DNA of 21,197 bases from Ophiothrix spiculata (Eukaryota > Echinodermata > Ophiuroidea > Amphilepidida > Ophiotrichidae), in assembly GCA_000969725.1 (NCBI GenBank), contig JXSR01S074820.1. One strand, given 5' to 3'. Each line of letters opens with the position of its first letter. The stretch's first letter is position 1. Of this stretch, positions 1-10,304 are shown piece by piece. The notes below the pieces were generated by a model. That model made no database searches, had not been told where the DNA came from, and saw nothing but the letters and a program-made list of their open reading frames with translations. A program made the translations under genes and the position numbers.

Positions 1-299
1 TATTTAGAGTATTTCCATAAGTTTTTAATTCTAGGTGGAATCTAGGCTAGTCCCTTTAAAAGCTTTAAAATGACAGTTTACATTTGATTATTGGATGTTT
101 GGTTGCACAGTTACAATCACATCTGTTTTTGGTCTGTAGCTGATTACGATAAAGATGATTTGAGAAATTTGTGTTTTTATCTTAAATTTTATTGGGGTTT
201 TGGATGTTGGAACCTGATTGATATTGTTAATCTTCAATGTCCCACACCACATATTTTACTATGTGCGTGTTAAGGCACCTATCAATATGATGGGTCACA
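1..299. mobile_element. Partial inverted-repeat element (same family as 16847-17297)
   Basis: The stretch lies in the intron below exon J. It matches the 16847-17297 element in the same orientation: shared blocks include a TTTAAAAGCT segment, GGATGTTYGGTTGCAMAGTTAC, and GTTTTGGATGTTGGAACCTG-type sequence. It ends with a degenerate version of that element's right terminal repeat (about 270-299, ending TGGGTCACA). The left end lies outside the window. No coding content. Confidence 0.7.
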
Positions 300-376
300 A
301 TTAGAGAGGTCATCATGGCATTACAATAAATATGAAAGACAGCTTGAAACCAGCTAATATTGGAAAAAATGCTTAC

Positions 377-536
377 CTTTTAATGCCGTCAACTCCTTGC
401 TGATTTTGATGCCTGGTGTAGTGACTTCAGGCTCCATCAACTCTTCCACAAGCCCATCATCTTCACTCAAATCAGCGTCATTATCTTCGTCAGGGGGTTC
501 CGAGTCTTTCAGCTCTTTCTTAATCCAGGTGGGAAT
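377..536 (-). CDS. NEK9: NEK9-like exon J: conserved tail block (last exon in window)
   Basis: This 160-bp exon encodes residues 459-511 and ends one base into the next codon. It begins IPTWIKKELKDSEPP, matching by eye the W-[LI]-[RK]-K-E-L block I recall in the C-terminal tail of vertebrate NEK9. It then has an acidic run, DEDNDADLSEDDGLVEELME. In vertebrates the tail that follows binds NEK6/NEK7 and forms a coiled coil (family knowledge); that part must lie below position 1. This block, after an RCC1 domain, is why NEK9 is preferred over NEK8, which stops soon after its propeller. The acceptor is TATTTTGACAG (AG at 538-537) and the donor G|GTAAGC (376-371). Confidence 0.88.
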
Positions 537-1313
537 CTGTCAAAATAAAGTTACTATATGAGACCATTGACACCAAACTTTCCATAAGGTGACCAAAAAA
601 AAATCCTGTTTTACGGTCAGGCTGACCTTTCAAGTAGGGTCGGTTAGTCAGGCGAATTTTTTTCTTAAAAAAATGCCCAAAATAACCAAAAAATAAGAAA
701 AAAATTAAAAAATTTTACAAAGAAATTTTCTAGACTATAAAATATTAGCCAAATTTTAACAATTTTGGCCCAAAGACTGCAGATTTTATAAGATTTTAGC
801 AAAGCTAAAGGAAAAATCTTCCAAAATGTAAATTTAGGCCAATAACAGTTCTTTTTTATTGCCTAAAGTCAGCATTTTTCATTCTGAGATAAAGAGTAAA
901 ATATATGATTCAGTCACATACTGCTGAAATTTATATTTTTAAAAGATTTGAACTATTGATACCATTCTTAAATGTCTTGCTAAATATTTTTTTAAATATA
1001 CATAAACTGTACATTAGAAGCATCAATATAACATCAAAGAGCTACACTCCCTCAGAAAAGTACCTCAGCCTAAAACAAACACCTCTGATTTTAAACAATG
1101 ACCTCAAAAAAGACGGTGCGCAGTTATTATTGTCTAAGTGGATCTTTATCTATATACAAGCAAAAGTGGCTTAGGAATAACAATGCTGAGATGATTATTG
1201 AGGGTTTTGAAATCGTCTCAAGAATTGCCCAATCAAATAGCCTAACCATTGATTTTAGCCATTTTTCCAGTCTGTGCTTGTATATTCTCAAATTTTATAT
1301 GGGAAAAACTTAC
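537..1313 (-). other. Intron between exons I and J
   Basis: This is a 777-bp GT-AG intron. Around 590-670 lies a fragment with TAGGGTCGGTTAGTCAGGCG followed by T-runs; a related GGGTCGGTCGGG fragment occurs near 12193. Positions 660-900 are A/T-rich with runs of A and no discernible structure. The rest shows nothing recognisable. Short ORFs here read through intron sequence and are not considered real. Confidence 0.8.
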
Positions 1314-1431
1314 GGTTCCTAATGTGTCAACCTCTGAAGCTTCAGAACTGGTGTACTCGTCACCGGCATCATGACTTGTGGCTGACTTTGGCACTTGATT
1401 ATCAGCCGGCACACTGATACTATGGCTGCTT
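1314..1431 (-). CDS. NEK9: NEK9-like exon I: acidic Ser-rich linker exon
   Basis: This 118-bp exon encodes residues 420-458, starting with the last base of a Thr codon split with exon H and ending in phase 0. The peptide includes SSHSISVPADNQVPKSATSH, then DAGDEYTSSEASEVDTLGT, acidic and Ser/Thr-rich, with possible casein-kinase-2 type sites. The acceptor is TTTCTATAG (AG at 1433-1432) and the donor ACC|GTAAGT (1313-1308). A second AG four bases inside would break the frame, so the ATAG site is chosen. Confidence 0.83.
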
Positions 1432-1477
1432 CTATAGAAACACAAATCAATAAAATCAGATATAATGAATAAAATCA

Positions 1478-1987
1478 ATAGACCTTTTCAAAATCCATTC
1501 GGAAATCTCCGGAACATTGATCACATGGCCATTTTTTCAACCAATCACGTACAAGCTCATTAGTATGCACGATTTTGTCAACAATTGTCAACAAAAAAAG
1601 TCCGAAAAATCACTCGCATTTCAGTGCAATACAAGTGAAAAATAAATAGAACCAGACCCATACAATATTAGATACACTCATTCTGAACAACTTTTGGCCG
1701 ATGGTACAATAAGCTCACCGACATAAAGAGTGAAATTTCCATTTGAAATCGGCTGATCTGCGCTGATTAAGCTTACGATTTGAAGTTGCATCAGGGCGAT
1801 CAATTGAAAGTGACTCTATAGTGCTGACGCTAATTCCAAGTTCGAATTCATACGCAACCAATTAACGAGAACGCGAACTTAACATTCTGGTTATTGTGTT
1901 GAAGAGTTACTTTTCTTTCGGCAATTGCCGGAAAGTGAAAAATCAGCTTCGGAAATTCTCGGATAGTCGTGTTTTGAAAAGGTCTAT
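1478..1987. mobile_element. Non-autonomous inverted-repeat element, TA-flanked
   Basis: ATAGACCTTTTCAAAA at 1478-1493 is matched exactly by its reverse complement at 1972-1987. If the outer TA belongs to the target, the termini are GACCTTTTCAAAA with a TA duplication, as in Tc1/mariner-like or PIF-like elements. The interior is less AT-rich than the flanks and has no credible ORF. The left end lies 45 nt upstream of the exon I acceptor AG. Confidence 0.65.
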
Positions 1988-1996
1988 TATAGTGCA

Positions 1997-2192
1997 GGCC
2001 TTGTATTTTGAGGCGTGCGAGTGCAATAGCACACCATCACACGGCTAAAATGCTCTTGAGGAGTGCGATTTTCAAATACCTAAATCTGGTAAAATTATAC
2101 ATAATAAGATACAAAATGCACACTTACAGCGCACCTGAATATCCTGAGAAGTGCTATTTGTAGCACACCAGGTATTTTCAAAATTCAAGGCC
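1997..2192. mobile_element. Small hairpin element abutting the previous one
   Basis: GGCCTTGTATTTTGA at 1997-2011 is inverted, with one mismatch, at 2178-2192. The interior repeats phrases such as GCAATAGCACACCA and its near-complement TAGCACACCAGG. It is a miniature inverted-repeat type with no coding content, and its target duplication was not identified. Confidence 0.5.
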
Positions 2193-3479
2193 AGATAGTA
2201 GTCTGGAAAAAAAAACTTTATTCTGGGCGGGACCAAATCACACTGTGCATGAACATCAAACCTGTCAAATCGATCATCAAGTCACACAGCAACAGAACTG
2301 TCAATTCACGCAAGCTTATGAATATCGTGTGATTTGTGTGATAATTTTAACTTTGGCACACAAGACCCATAAAAGTGAAAAGGTTTTCTTCAGGCAAATA
2401 TAATAAAACAGATTGATGAATGAGTCTCATCCCAGCTTTTTCTTAAGCAGACAAGGACCAGGAACCTGAAAAGAGCGGCTCATGGTCATCAACATTTCCA
2501 AAGAACCAGAGTCATTTTTTAGGAACTAGAGCCATTTCAAAAATTGCATATATTTTGGAACATTTTGATTTGGAAATATAAGAACAACTTGTTTGATTTT
2601 CTTCTGATAAATATGTATTGTTTTTCCAAAAATATCTCTGTTTCCAATCATTTTCTTCATAAATAAGGGCTCATACTAGAGACAAAATATTATACACGGC
2701 AAGACCAGGACGCTGTAGTAGGGAAAAATATAGACTAGCTGCTAGTCTCTATATACCCAAGCCCAGAAATTAATCATTAATATAGGCCTACATGTGCAAA
2801 TCAATACACCCACAGATTGCTTTAAAATAGTAGATGCCATAGTACATGGGGGCACTGCACTGCACACCAATACATCAAGATTCAATGTACAATAATGCAC
2901 AACAATGCACTGATGTAATTGGTCAGAAAAACCAGTCACTGTAAGCCTCAGACACAATTCCCACATAATGTTATTTTAATGGTTATTATACTGCCTAACA
3001 CCAAATTCTACACACTCCTAAGTCAAATATAGATTTATTCAAGTAGGAGAAAAAGTGTGGTTAGACAGTTGTGATATGAATAGACAGGTGTTAGGTAAAT
3101 TGAAGTGTGTACTGCATGGTACTGGTCAATCATGATAAAGTTGTGTTTTGGGTATTTGGCTAATTGGAGTTGTCTTATCAAAAGTCATTTAAGGACAGGC
3201 TTTGTATCATAATTGTGTCTATGTCTGGATAAAAGTATTTCAGAATGGGAAATGAACTAAGTAAACATAAAATAATGGGGTATGAAGTAAGTGAAAATAG
3301 AGTAAAACAACAGGGGATTATAGGAATTTCAGAATGGGATATTGATATTGATATGAAATATTAGTGAAAATAGACAATAAATGCCTTGAATCAAGGCTAG
3401 GAAAAATACAGACGCCTGGGTCTCATTTTTTATCCGATCAAGTGCAAAAAGCCTGGAACCATAGGGGGAACATTGCCCA

Positions 3480-4925
3480 GCAAAAAATAGGTCAAAAATG
3501 CAAAAAATCCCACCGCTGCCACAAAAATGGCAATTTTTGGCCTATTTTTGGATTTTTTTCGAAAAATAAGATAAAAATCAAAAATTTGAGAAAACCGTTC
3601 CTAGACATTTGTTTCTAAATTCCAAAAAGCTAAAAAGTTCACAATTTCATGAATGCAAATTTTAGTTCGGCTTTCCAGAAATTTTGGGGCAAAAATACAT
3701 TTTTTGGCTTTTTTTGCCAAAATTGACATTTTTGGTCACAAACTGATATCATCGTCATGTTCAGGGTAAAAATCGGCTTCTAAAAATGTATACTTTTATA
3801 TAGTTTATGCAATTACGAGGGTCATTCAAAAAGTTCTTCCTGTTGTATCATAACTTTTGTTCTGTTAAAGGTAGCTACTTAAAAATTAACACAAATATAA
3901 CTAAGGATGTCACCTACACATGGTGTAACAATCACATCAATATCTTTTCTAGATTTTTGAAGATTACCTGAAAACCACAGTAAGGTTAGGGCACCGGGAA
4001 CAGTAAAATATCTAATGACATTTCTCCTGAAATTATATGTGCAGCTTATGTATGAAAAACTACATGTAAACCCAAAAGTTATGTAAGTAAAGAATAAATT
4101 TGATATGAAAGTGTACCTAACTGTCCAACAAGTCATTTGTCACTGATAAAGTAAACTTGTTACAGACAGAAATTACCCAGAATCCCAATATTGGAAAGGA
4201 TGTCTTGTACCCTCTTAGGTTTATAAATATTAGCATAGTGTGTTTCTCTGTATCCTGACTTTTCCAAGTCCGTATTTATGTAAAAGGCAACAGTTAAAGC
4301 TACTACACCACATTTTTAGTCAAAAACTTGAATTTGGTTGTCCTTGGTATCTACCATGAAAACATTTTAAAAATAAAGTTTCATAATACCGCCATTTTGT
4401 ATCTCGTTTTATTCAGGTCAATTTCTTCGTAAACTGTGTCTTTGGTGATTTTAATATTATTGCTGGAGGGGCTATTTGTTCCTATTATTGTTATCCTTGT
4501 GAATTACCATTATTTGCAGTTTGGGTCAGCTTTTTTAATCATCCCGCATAATTGAATGATCATTCTTATGTTTTATAATATTTTTACTGTATAGCAATAG
4601 TATACTACATGGCTATATTATGGCCTTTTTAATTTACTGTATTTGAGCCACTTTAAAAATGTTGCACAAATTTTGACCGTTTCCGGTGTAACAAAACCCT
4701 CTGTGGTTTTCATGACAGAAATCTAGATAAGATATTAATATGATTGTTGCACAATATGTAGGGCACATTCTTAACTATATTTTTGCCAATTTTCAACTTA
4801 GTATCTACCATTATTAGAACAAAAGTTAAGATACAACAGGTAGAACTTTTTGAATGACCCTCGTAGTTTGAAAGTTAGAGTACAAAAACCATTTATGCCA
4901 TTTGAAGGTCTACCCAGCCTTAAGT
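3480..4925. repeat. Old foldback-derived repeat interrupted by a mariner-type element
   Basis: Bases about 3480-3813 align by eye with the right arm of the foldback at 19616-20408. Shared landmarks are TTTTAGTT-CGGCTTTCC versus TTTAGTTAGCTTCCC, AAATTTTGGGGC versus AAATTTTGGGCC, CATCATGTTCAG versus CGTCATGTTCAG, and AATGTATACTTTTAT. The alignment resumes after the mariner element at about 4866, at TACAAAAACCA, and runs to CCCAGCCTTAAG near 4925. It is diverged and has no coding content. Confidence 0.6.
3816..4863. mobile_element. Mariner-type non-autonomous element with TA target duplication
   Basis: The element is 1048 bp. Its termini begin CGAGGGTCATTCAAAAAGTT on both strands, and the inverted repeats continue for about 60 bp with roughly nine differences, through CCTGTTGTATC and AACTTTTGTTCT. 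A TA dinucleotide flanks each side (3814-3815 and 4864-4865). Terminal motif and TA duplication fit the mariner superfamily. The length is close to that of a mariner with its transposase, but the interior has no frame over 85 codons and no DD34D-like residues that I can recognise, so it is dead or non-autonomous. Confidence 0.82.
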
Positions 4926-4964
4926 TGCGAAGTATTGACAAAAAAGGCATTAAACCACACTTAC

Positions 4965-5135
4965 GTTTTTCTAGTAAATGCCTTTCGTTTTCTCCTCTGT
5001 TTCCTTCTGGGAAGTGGACATGATGTTTCCACTTGTATATACAGCATGTCTCCCTGACATATCACTCCTGTTAAACTCAGCTGGTATGCTTCTTGCTGGC
5101 TGGAGCCATCTTGACTGTCAGCAGCACCACCAAGC
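4965..5135 (-). CDS. NEK9: NEK9-like exon H: linker exon with a strongly basic cluster
   Basis: This 171-bp exon encodes residues 363-418. It contains AYQLSLTGVICQGDMLYIQV, a segment predicted to form beta strands, followed by ETSCPLPRRKQRRKRKAF. The run RRKQRRKRK has eight basic residues in nine and looks like a nuclear localisation signal or nucleic-acid/phosphoinositide contact patch. Vertebrate NEK9 is reported to carry a nuclear localisation signal, but equivalence is inference. The acceptor is TTACCAACAG (AG at 5137-5136) and the donor AC|GTAAGT (4964-4959). Phases are 2-2 and the length is divisible by three, so the exon could be a cassette. A 287-bp hairpin element ends 18 nt upstream of the acceptor AG. 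Confidence 0.82.
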
Positions 5136-6700
5136 CTGTTGGTAACAAATCGTCATGTGAGTGCAAGAAAGTCGTATCTGCAATGGCTGCCTTAAGTTAT
5201 ATTTATTTAACACCAAGTCACTAGAATGTGAAAAATCCTCCCAAATTTCACAGTCTTATGTCAGTGGTTCTTGAAATGGTTCTTCAGGTGGCACCGTCAT
5301 CTAAATGGTTCTTCAGGTGGCTCCGTCATCTGAAGAACCAGTTCAAGAACCACTGACCACAAGACTGGAGATTTTACAGTGTGCAATCCAAATTTATGAC
5401 AAATGGCAGCTATTGCAGATACGACCTTCTTGCACTCACATTGGGAAATGGAATTGATAAGGCTTTTTAAAAATTCAACGAAGGTTTGAATAAAACTATT
5501 TTTAGTTTAATTTCCAGTTTAATTTAATTTTTTAGCATAATTATTTAATTCCACACTTGTAAAATATAAGTTTACATATACCAGAACAGAGGAAATAACA
5601 AATTTTAAGGAATCACAAGTTTTCATTTGAAAATGTCATAATCGTACTCCGGCAACAGATTGGTAATTTGATTGAAAATGCGGCTATCGGTTCACTCAGG
5701 TGCTATTGCTTGCGTATGCACAATTTGACAGTAAAATGTAAGATGCGCATTGCGTTATAGTCATGCAATTGTAGCGCGTAACCAGAGAACAGAGCGGGGG
5801 TCACTACAAACTCGTGCAGCATCGGTCCAGGCATGGTGCCTGCATGACGCAATCCCCTAATTTAGCCAAATTTTTATGGTGCAAATAGTCCAGTTTCCTA
5901 TCTGTACTTTCTTTAACCCTTGTTATACGGAGCGATTTTCACAAACATATTATACGGAGGGTTTGTTGCAACCCCCCTTATTTTTTTATAGTGAGTCCCC
6001 CTGACCCCCCGTATGTGGTACCAATGGATAGTATTAGTCCCCTCTTTCCATCTGTAAATGTATAACGTCACTGTGACATCATAATTACCAAAATGTGAAA
6101 AATCCGCATTTGTACAGAAAATAGAGGCAAAAATCTAAATTTTCTAAAAAATTGTAGGAATATCCGAATTTCAAGGGGTTTTTCTTTGCTAAATATTGTA
6201 GAAAATTACTAGTTTTACCTAAATACCAAGTTTGAAATGGATATATATATGCTATATAAATGACTAAAAAGTACATTTGGTCATGATAATGTTGACAAAT
6301 TGCAAGGCTAAATATGCCTATGTGTGTACCGATTATGATGACGTCAGACATATATAGTACTTTGAAATCAAATTCCAAAATGGCTTTTCTAAGGAATAAA
6401 TAGTTCAGTACGGTTCTCTATAAAATTATAACATTATTTGAACTATTTGAAAAAAATGATTGGATTTATAAAAGCAGTACGTAACTGATACATTCCATCC
6501 TGAAAATTAGATTTGTATCTATGCATCAGGCTTAGGCAACGAAAAAAAACCCCGTCTTACGGGCCCAACTGTCCCTCAATTTGCGGGAATTTTTTTAGCT
6601 TTGTAAAAATCTCGTAAAATCTCGTCACCTTATATTACAATTACTCCCAACATTCAAGTTGGATTACATTTGTCTTCCCACCGTAATTGTCAATACTCAC
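5136..6700 (-). other. Intron between exons G and H
   Basis: This is a 1565-bp intron. It contains the hairpin element at 5155-5441. Positions 5640-5870 are noticeably richer in GC and CpG than the surroundings and may be another old repeat. TTATACGGAG occurs twice at about 5923 and 5950, just before a C/G-rich patch. At 6540-6620 there is an A-run, then TTACGGGCCCAACTG and two AAAATCTCGT units. The remainder is AT-rich with nothing recognised. Confidence 0.8.
5155..5441. mobile_element. 287-bp hairpin (foldback) element
   Basis: The two halves are inverted copies over most of the length. Outer arms are ATGTGAGTGCAAGAA and its complement, then GTCGTATCTGCAATGGCTGCC (left) matched by GGCAGCTATTGCAGATACGA (right). 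Inner arms are CAGTGGTTCTTGAA and TTCAAGAACCACTG. The centre, near 5280-5340, has two direct units of GGTTCTTCAGGTGGC followed by CGTCATCTGAAGAACC. The transcript could form a long stable stem. The left end sits 18 nt from the exon H acceptor. Confidence 0.85.
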
Positions 6701-6809
6701 ATAAGAATAGGCGTTGGCTGCAGCAAGAGTTCTGGCTTATCAACAGAGTTGCCATCCATACTTGTCATACTACTGGTGCTTTGCACTGGGCGCCGAGTTG
6801 CTGAACCAC
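6701..6809 (-). CDS. NEK9: NEK9-like exon G: Ser/Thr-rich linker exon
   Basis: This 109-bp exon encodes residues 327-361. A Gly codon is split with exon F at its start and it stops two bases into a Met codon (AT plus G of exon H). The peptide runs GSATRRPVQSTSSMTSMDGN, then SVDKPELLLQPTPIL: Ser/Thr-rich, then a short hydrophobic LLLQPTPIL segment that could be a docking motif. The acceptor is TTGTTATAG (AG at 6811-6810) and the donor AT|GTGAGT (GT at 6700-6699). Its length is not divisible by three, so skipping it alone would break the frame. Support comes from splice sites and phase, not from protein homology. Confidence 0.8.
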
Positions 6810-7855
6810 CTATAACAAATTTAGGTGATATGTCTGTGACTTGGCTCCTGTAAAACTCATTGTGCCGACTTATTCCATCTTGGGTTGAAAATTAGTGACA
6901 ATTTGAAATCAAATTTCATCATGCATCATGGAATATAGATACCATAAATTTATTATGAAGACCTAAGCTTTAAAAATATGGCAGTATCAGATGCGAAAAC
7001 CTGGAAGTAGTGAAAAATGTTTGCTTTATTTCCAGGACCATTGCCTCGTTTATTAACTTCCAGGATCTGTTTGTCGTAACTCACAAGAATGGTAAGCTCA
7101 GTAATGTAAGAAAATGTTCAGAAATTGACTGTTTTTTAAAAAAAAGTGGACATTTAATAGAGCATGGAGGATTAATAGGAACAATATGGTATGTAGTGTA
7201 GTGTGGTCCAAACTGCATTGGATTTCAAATTTGCACTAATTGTCAACTAATTTTTGTTGCATCGCATGGATGGCCCCAAGCAATGATGGACATTGAAGTG
7301 TGAAAATGATTGAGATAAGGCCCTTGAGACTTGATTTCTGGTTTAGCGTAACATTTTTTTCAGTACTAAATGAGGCATCTTTTTCATTATTTAGACAATT
7401 GTTTTTCATGCTAAAATCAAAACACACCTACATTTACTTTAAAAGACCCAAATCCATATCTACAGGGACAAAGTGTTGTTCCAATAATACTTTGAGATCA
7501 TACGCCCAGTTTACATAAATAAACACCATAAATTAACAAAAAAGGCAAATGTAATTAAATAATGAATTTTTTCAAGATTCTCGGAAACTAATCGTTGCGA
7601 CAATTTCATAACGCAGGTGCAGGGTGATAGTACACCGGAAATCAAGTTTCAAGGGCCTAAGTATACCCACATAACGCAGGTGGGAGACGATAAAAGCAAG
7701 TATTTAGGGCCTAGGTTAACAAAACCATAGTTTACTTATCTCAGGAAAAGATAAAAAGTTATGATGATTATTTCACACATTTCTACAGGAAAAGATACTG
7801 ACATTATTAAGGTTATCAAAGTTTGCAATTTCTTCCACTGAAGTTGCGAGACATT

Positions 7856-8060
7856 GGGGCTCTCCACACGGGAGCATCAAATCTAGATGCATCTAGATGC
7901 ATCTGCATGAATGTACATTTCCGAAGTGCAGATTGTGTTCACACGCGTGTCAATCTGACTTTACTATCGTTGCGTGTATTGACGTTTGTTGAAGTCCAGT
8001 TTAATCTAGATGCATCTGGATGTGCGAAGTACAGATTGATTTGCCCATCTGGAGAGCCCC
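7856..8060. mobile_element. Small inverted-repeat element with ATCTAGATGC microsatellite
   Basis: GGGGCTCTCCA at 7856-7866 is inverted at 8050-8060 (TGGAGAGCCCC), followed on both sides by GGG/CCC and ATCAAATC-like bases. Inside lie CATCTAGATGCATCTAGATG near 7884 and a TCTAGATGCATCTGGATG unit near 8006. It is clearly more GC-rich than its flanks. A short AGTGC microsatellite follows at 8110-8130. Overlapping frames on both strands are by-products of this composition. Confidence 0.6.
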
Positions 8061-8277
8061 ATTGTAACACATTAATTTTAGTCATAGTTTTGATCAGAAT
8101 GGAACGACCAGTGCAGTGCAGTGCAGTGCAGAAATCTTGAGAGACATAGATCTTACCCCTAATAAGTGAATCCGTGCAATCATCCTTAGGCCATACAAGT
8201 GGCACTAGTGTTATGCATGCATGCAAAAATAATAGAAAGCCGCAAGTGAAAAGGAGCAACAAGCAGGTAAAGTATAT

Positions 8278-8672
8278 ATAGACTCTATAGATCTTGAAGT
8301 ATGCGGCAAGCAGCTGATTTACGCACATAAACAATATGATTATACAGGGAAGTAAATTAGTCCCTATTTTTCAAATCATATGCTCATGCCCAATATTGCT
8401 GAATATTCAAATAAACTTATGTTCAATGATTGTCCGTGTGGTAGCAACACAAGTAGCCAAATATAACACTAAAATCTGAACGATTCATTCACAAAAACTA
8501 CTGATACGCACTGATTTGAACTTAATCAGTCCTAATCAATCATTAATAGTTTTTTACACAATATTTATAAAACCACCAGTTCACAATGTCGTTGAATATA
8601 AGGGATATGCTATGGGTCTCTTAACAAAGTCTGATTGCTTGCTGCAAACTTCAAGATTTATAGAGTATGCAC
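8278..8672. mobile_element. Foldback element, inverted relative of 12411-12785
   Basis: The terminal arms are about 35 bp. The left (8280-8313) reads ACTCTATAGATCTTGAAGTA then GCGGCAAGCAG. The right, inverted (8633-8670), reads ACTCTATAAATCTTGAAGTT then GCAGCAAGCAA. The interior block 8390-8450 (TGAATATTCAAATAAACTTA, GTGGTAGCAAC) aligns with the reverse complement of 12610-12665 at high identity. The family is therefore dispersed and inserted here in the opposite orientation. No coding content. Confidence 0.75.
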
Positions 8673-10095
8673 AGTTAAGCTCAATTAATACACTCTGCAT
8701 TGAGTACGCGTTGAAATTGTAAATCTAATTAGACAGTTGGTAACTTATACGCATTCATTAATCTCGTCTAGTTGCACGCTGCGATCGCGTAGTGCGTTGT
8801 GCAATTCCATGTACGTACACGCGTAACATGCTCGCGCTGGTATGGCAAGTTTCATTTTAAAAGAAAGGTAAATACAAATTTCAATGATTAACATGGGGCA
8901 ATGGATGGTTGTATTTTCTATGTTTATAGCAAACACATTTTAAAATAATTATGCCGTTTAATTTCTTTGCAATTTTATTCTAATCAGTCCGCCACTAGCT
9001 TATTGCGCAAGCAGTGTCCCAGTGTGAACGCAACTGCTAAGTTGTCTAGCTCTAGAGCCGCTCACGATTAGTCATGACTATTATGTGTGAACACACCCTT
9101 ATACACACTGCATAAATATGCGAAAGACTACAATTTCCAAGCAATTTACGGGCTATGATAACTTCATGCAAACCCAGAGAAACATAAAGTATGTGAATAA
9201 AAGTAACTTTAAATCAGACAATTGTGGTTTATGCAAGAAAATAATAAGTTGCAACATTAGTATTATACATTACAATAGCAATCCAAACAAACCAACTTGT
9301 GCATCATGAAATGTATTTTTTCAGAAGTGGCTCATTCCACAGAAAATGAATCTTTTTTTTACTTCAAGCAAAAAAAAATTAGCTTTTCTATTCGACCACT
9401 TAAATAGTTTTTTCTGTAATACGTATGTTACTTGGTACATGATAGTTTTTCACAAACATAAATCATTAAGTTTTTCTATCCGTACATGAATGAGCATATG
9501 TTTTAAATAAAAATTGTCACAAATGTTACAAAAAAAGTTACACCAAAATGTCACAAACATTACCAAACTAAACAATTTATTTCAAGAAATTCTGATAGAA
9601 ACAATGAAACATTTATAAATATGTTTGTGTAAGTCAGAGAATTATTACTTTGAAGTCATTAGGAGCAAAAAAACCTTTCCATGCGACGTCACAAACGTTA
9701 AGGAACCTTACATGAACTTAATTCTGGATTTTGGCAATTGATTTAATCTTTAAACTCATGTCCTGCCTGTCTTGACCCCACCAGTGAGCACCATTATCAA
9801 CAATAAACTTGTGGATATAATGTTTTATGCTAGGTTCTGTAGCCATTTAAGAGTGATCGTTTTCTTTTTCTTTTCTTTTTTTTGGTCACAAACGTTACTT
9901 TGGAATTGTCCTTGTGCCAAAGCTGGTGGGTCTACCCCTTGCCAATTACAACAAAAATATTATTGGAAACTATTGTTAAACCATACTGAAAATTTTTGGT
10001 GCCTGATGAAACTTCCCTTTTTAAAGAATTTTTAATTATGTAACTGGTGCCAAAATATATCACGTTGTTTAAAGAAATCTAGAAAATTATCTACT

Positions 10096-10245
10096 TAGGG
10101 CCCATCAAAACTTTACCCTCACCCTAAACCTTTACCCTAAGCTAACTTACCCTCAACTCTATTACTAAATTTGAATGTATCCTAAACCTAACCATGAAAT
10201 TGGAATGGGACTTAAAAATATACTTTTGTCCACAATTTGTGCTTG
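10096..10245. repeat. CCCTAA-rich dispersed repeat, copy 1
   Basis: The repeat has many CCCTAA and CCTAAAC units, bounded by GGCCCATCAAAACTTTACCC on the left and GGGACTTAAAAATATACTTT on the right. The same frame of sequence occurs at 13086-13215. Because the unit is irregular and has shared unique flanks, it is an interspersed repeat carrying a simple-sequence core, not an interstitial telomere. Confidence 0.6.
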
Positions 10246-10304
10246 TTCTTGCTCTGTATACAATGTATACTCTTACAATGTCACTCCTACTTATGTGAGA
10301 CACA

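Larger units (their letters stand above)
1432..4964 (-). other. Intron between exons H and I
   Basis: This is a 3533-bp intron made largely of repeats, each listed separately: a 510-bp inverted-repeat element (1478-1987), a small hairpin element (1997-2192), and a foldback-derived repeat interrupted by a mariner-type element (about 3480-4925). Between 2193 and 3400 I see only AT-rich unique-looking sequence. It has recurring short phrases such as AATGGGRTATGAARTAAGTGAAAATAG near 3275-3375, which may be a weak local tandem duplication. Confidence 0.8.

Noticed and set aside
3879-4136. Mariner transposase fragment in the minus-strand 85-codon frame
   Set aside because: It has no helix-turn-helix or catalytic aspartate pattern and no recognisable transposase segment.
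7823-8334. Overlapping frames of 105 (plus) and 131 (minus) codons
   Set aside because: They coincide with a GC-richer inverted-repeat element and microsatellites. Neither protein shows a family signature.
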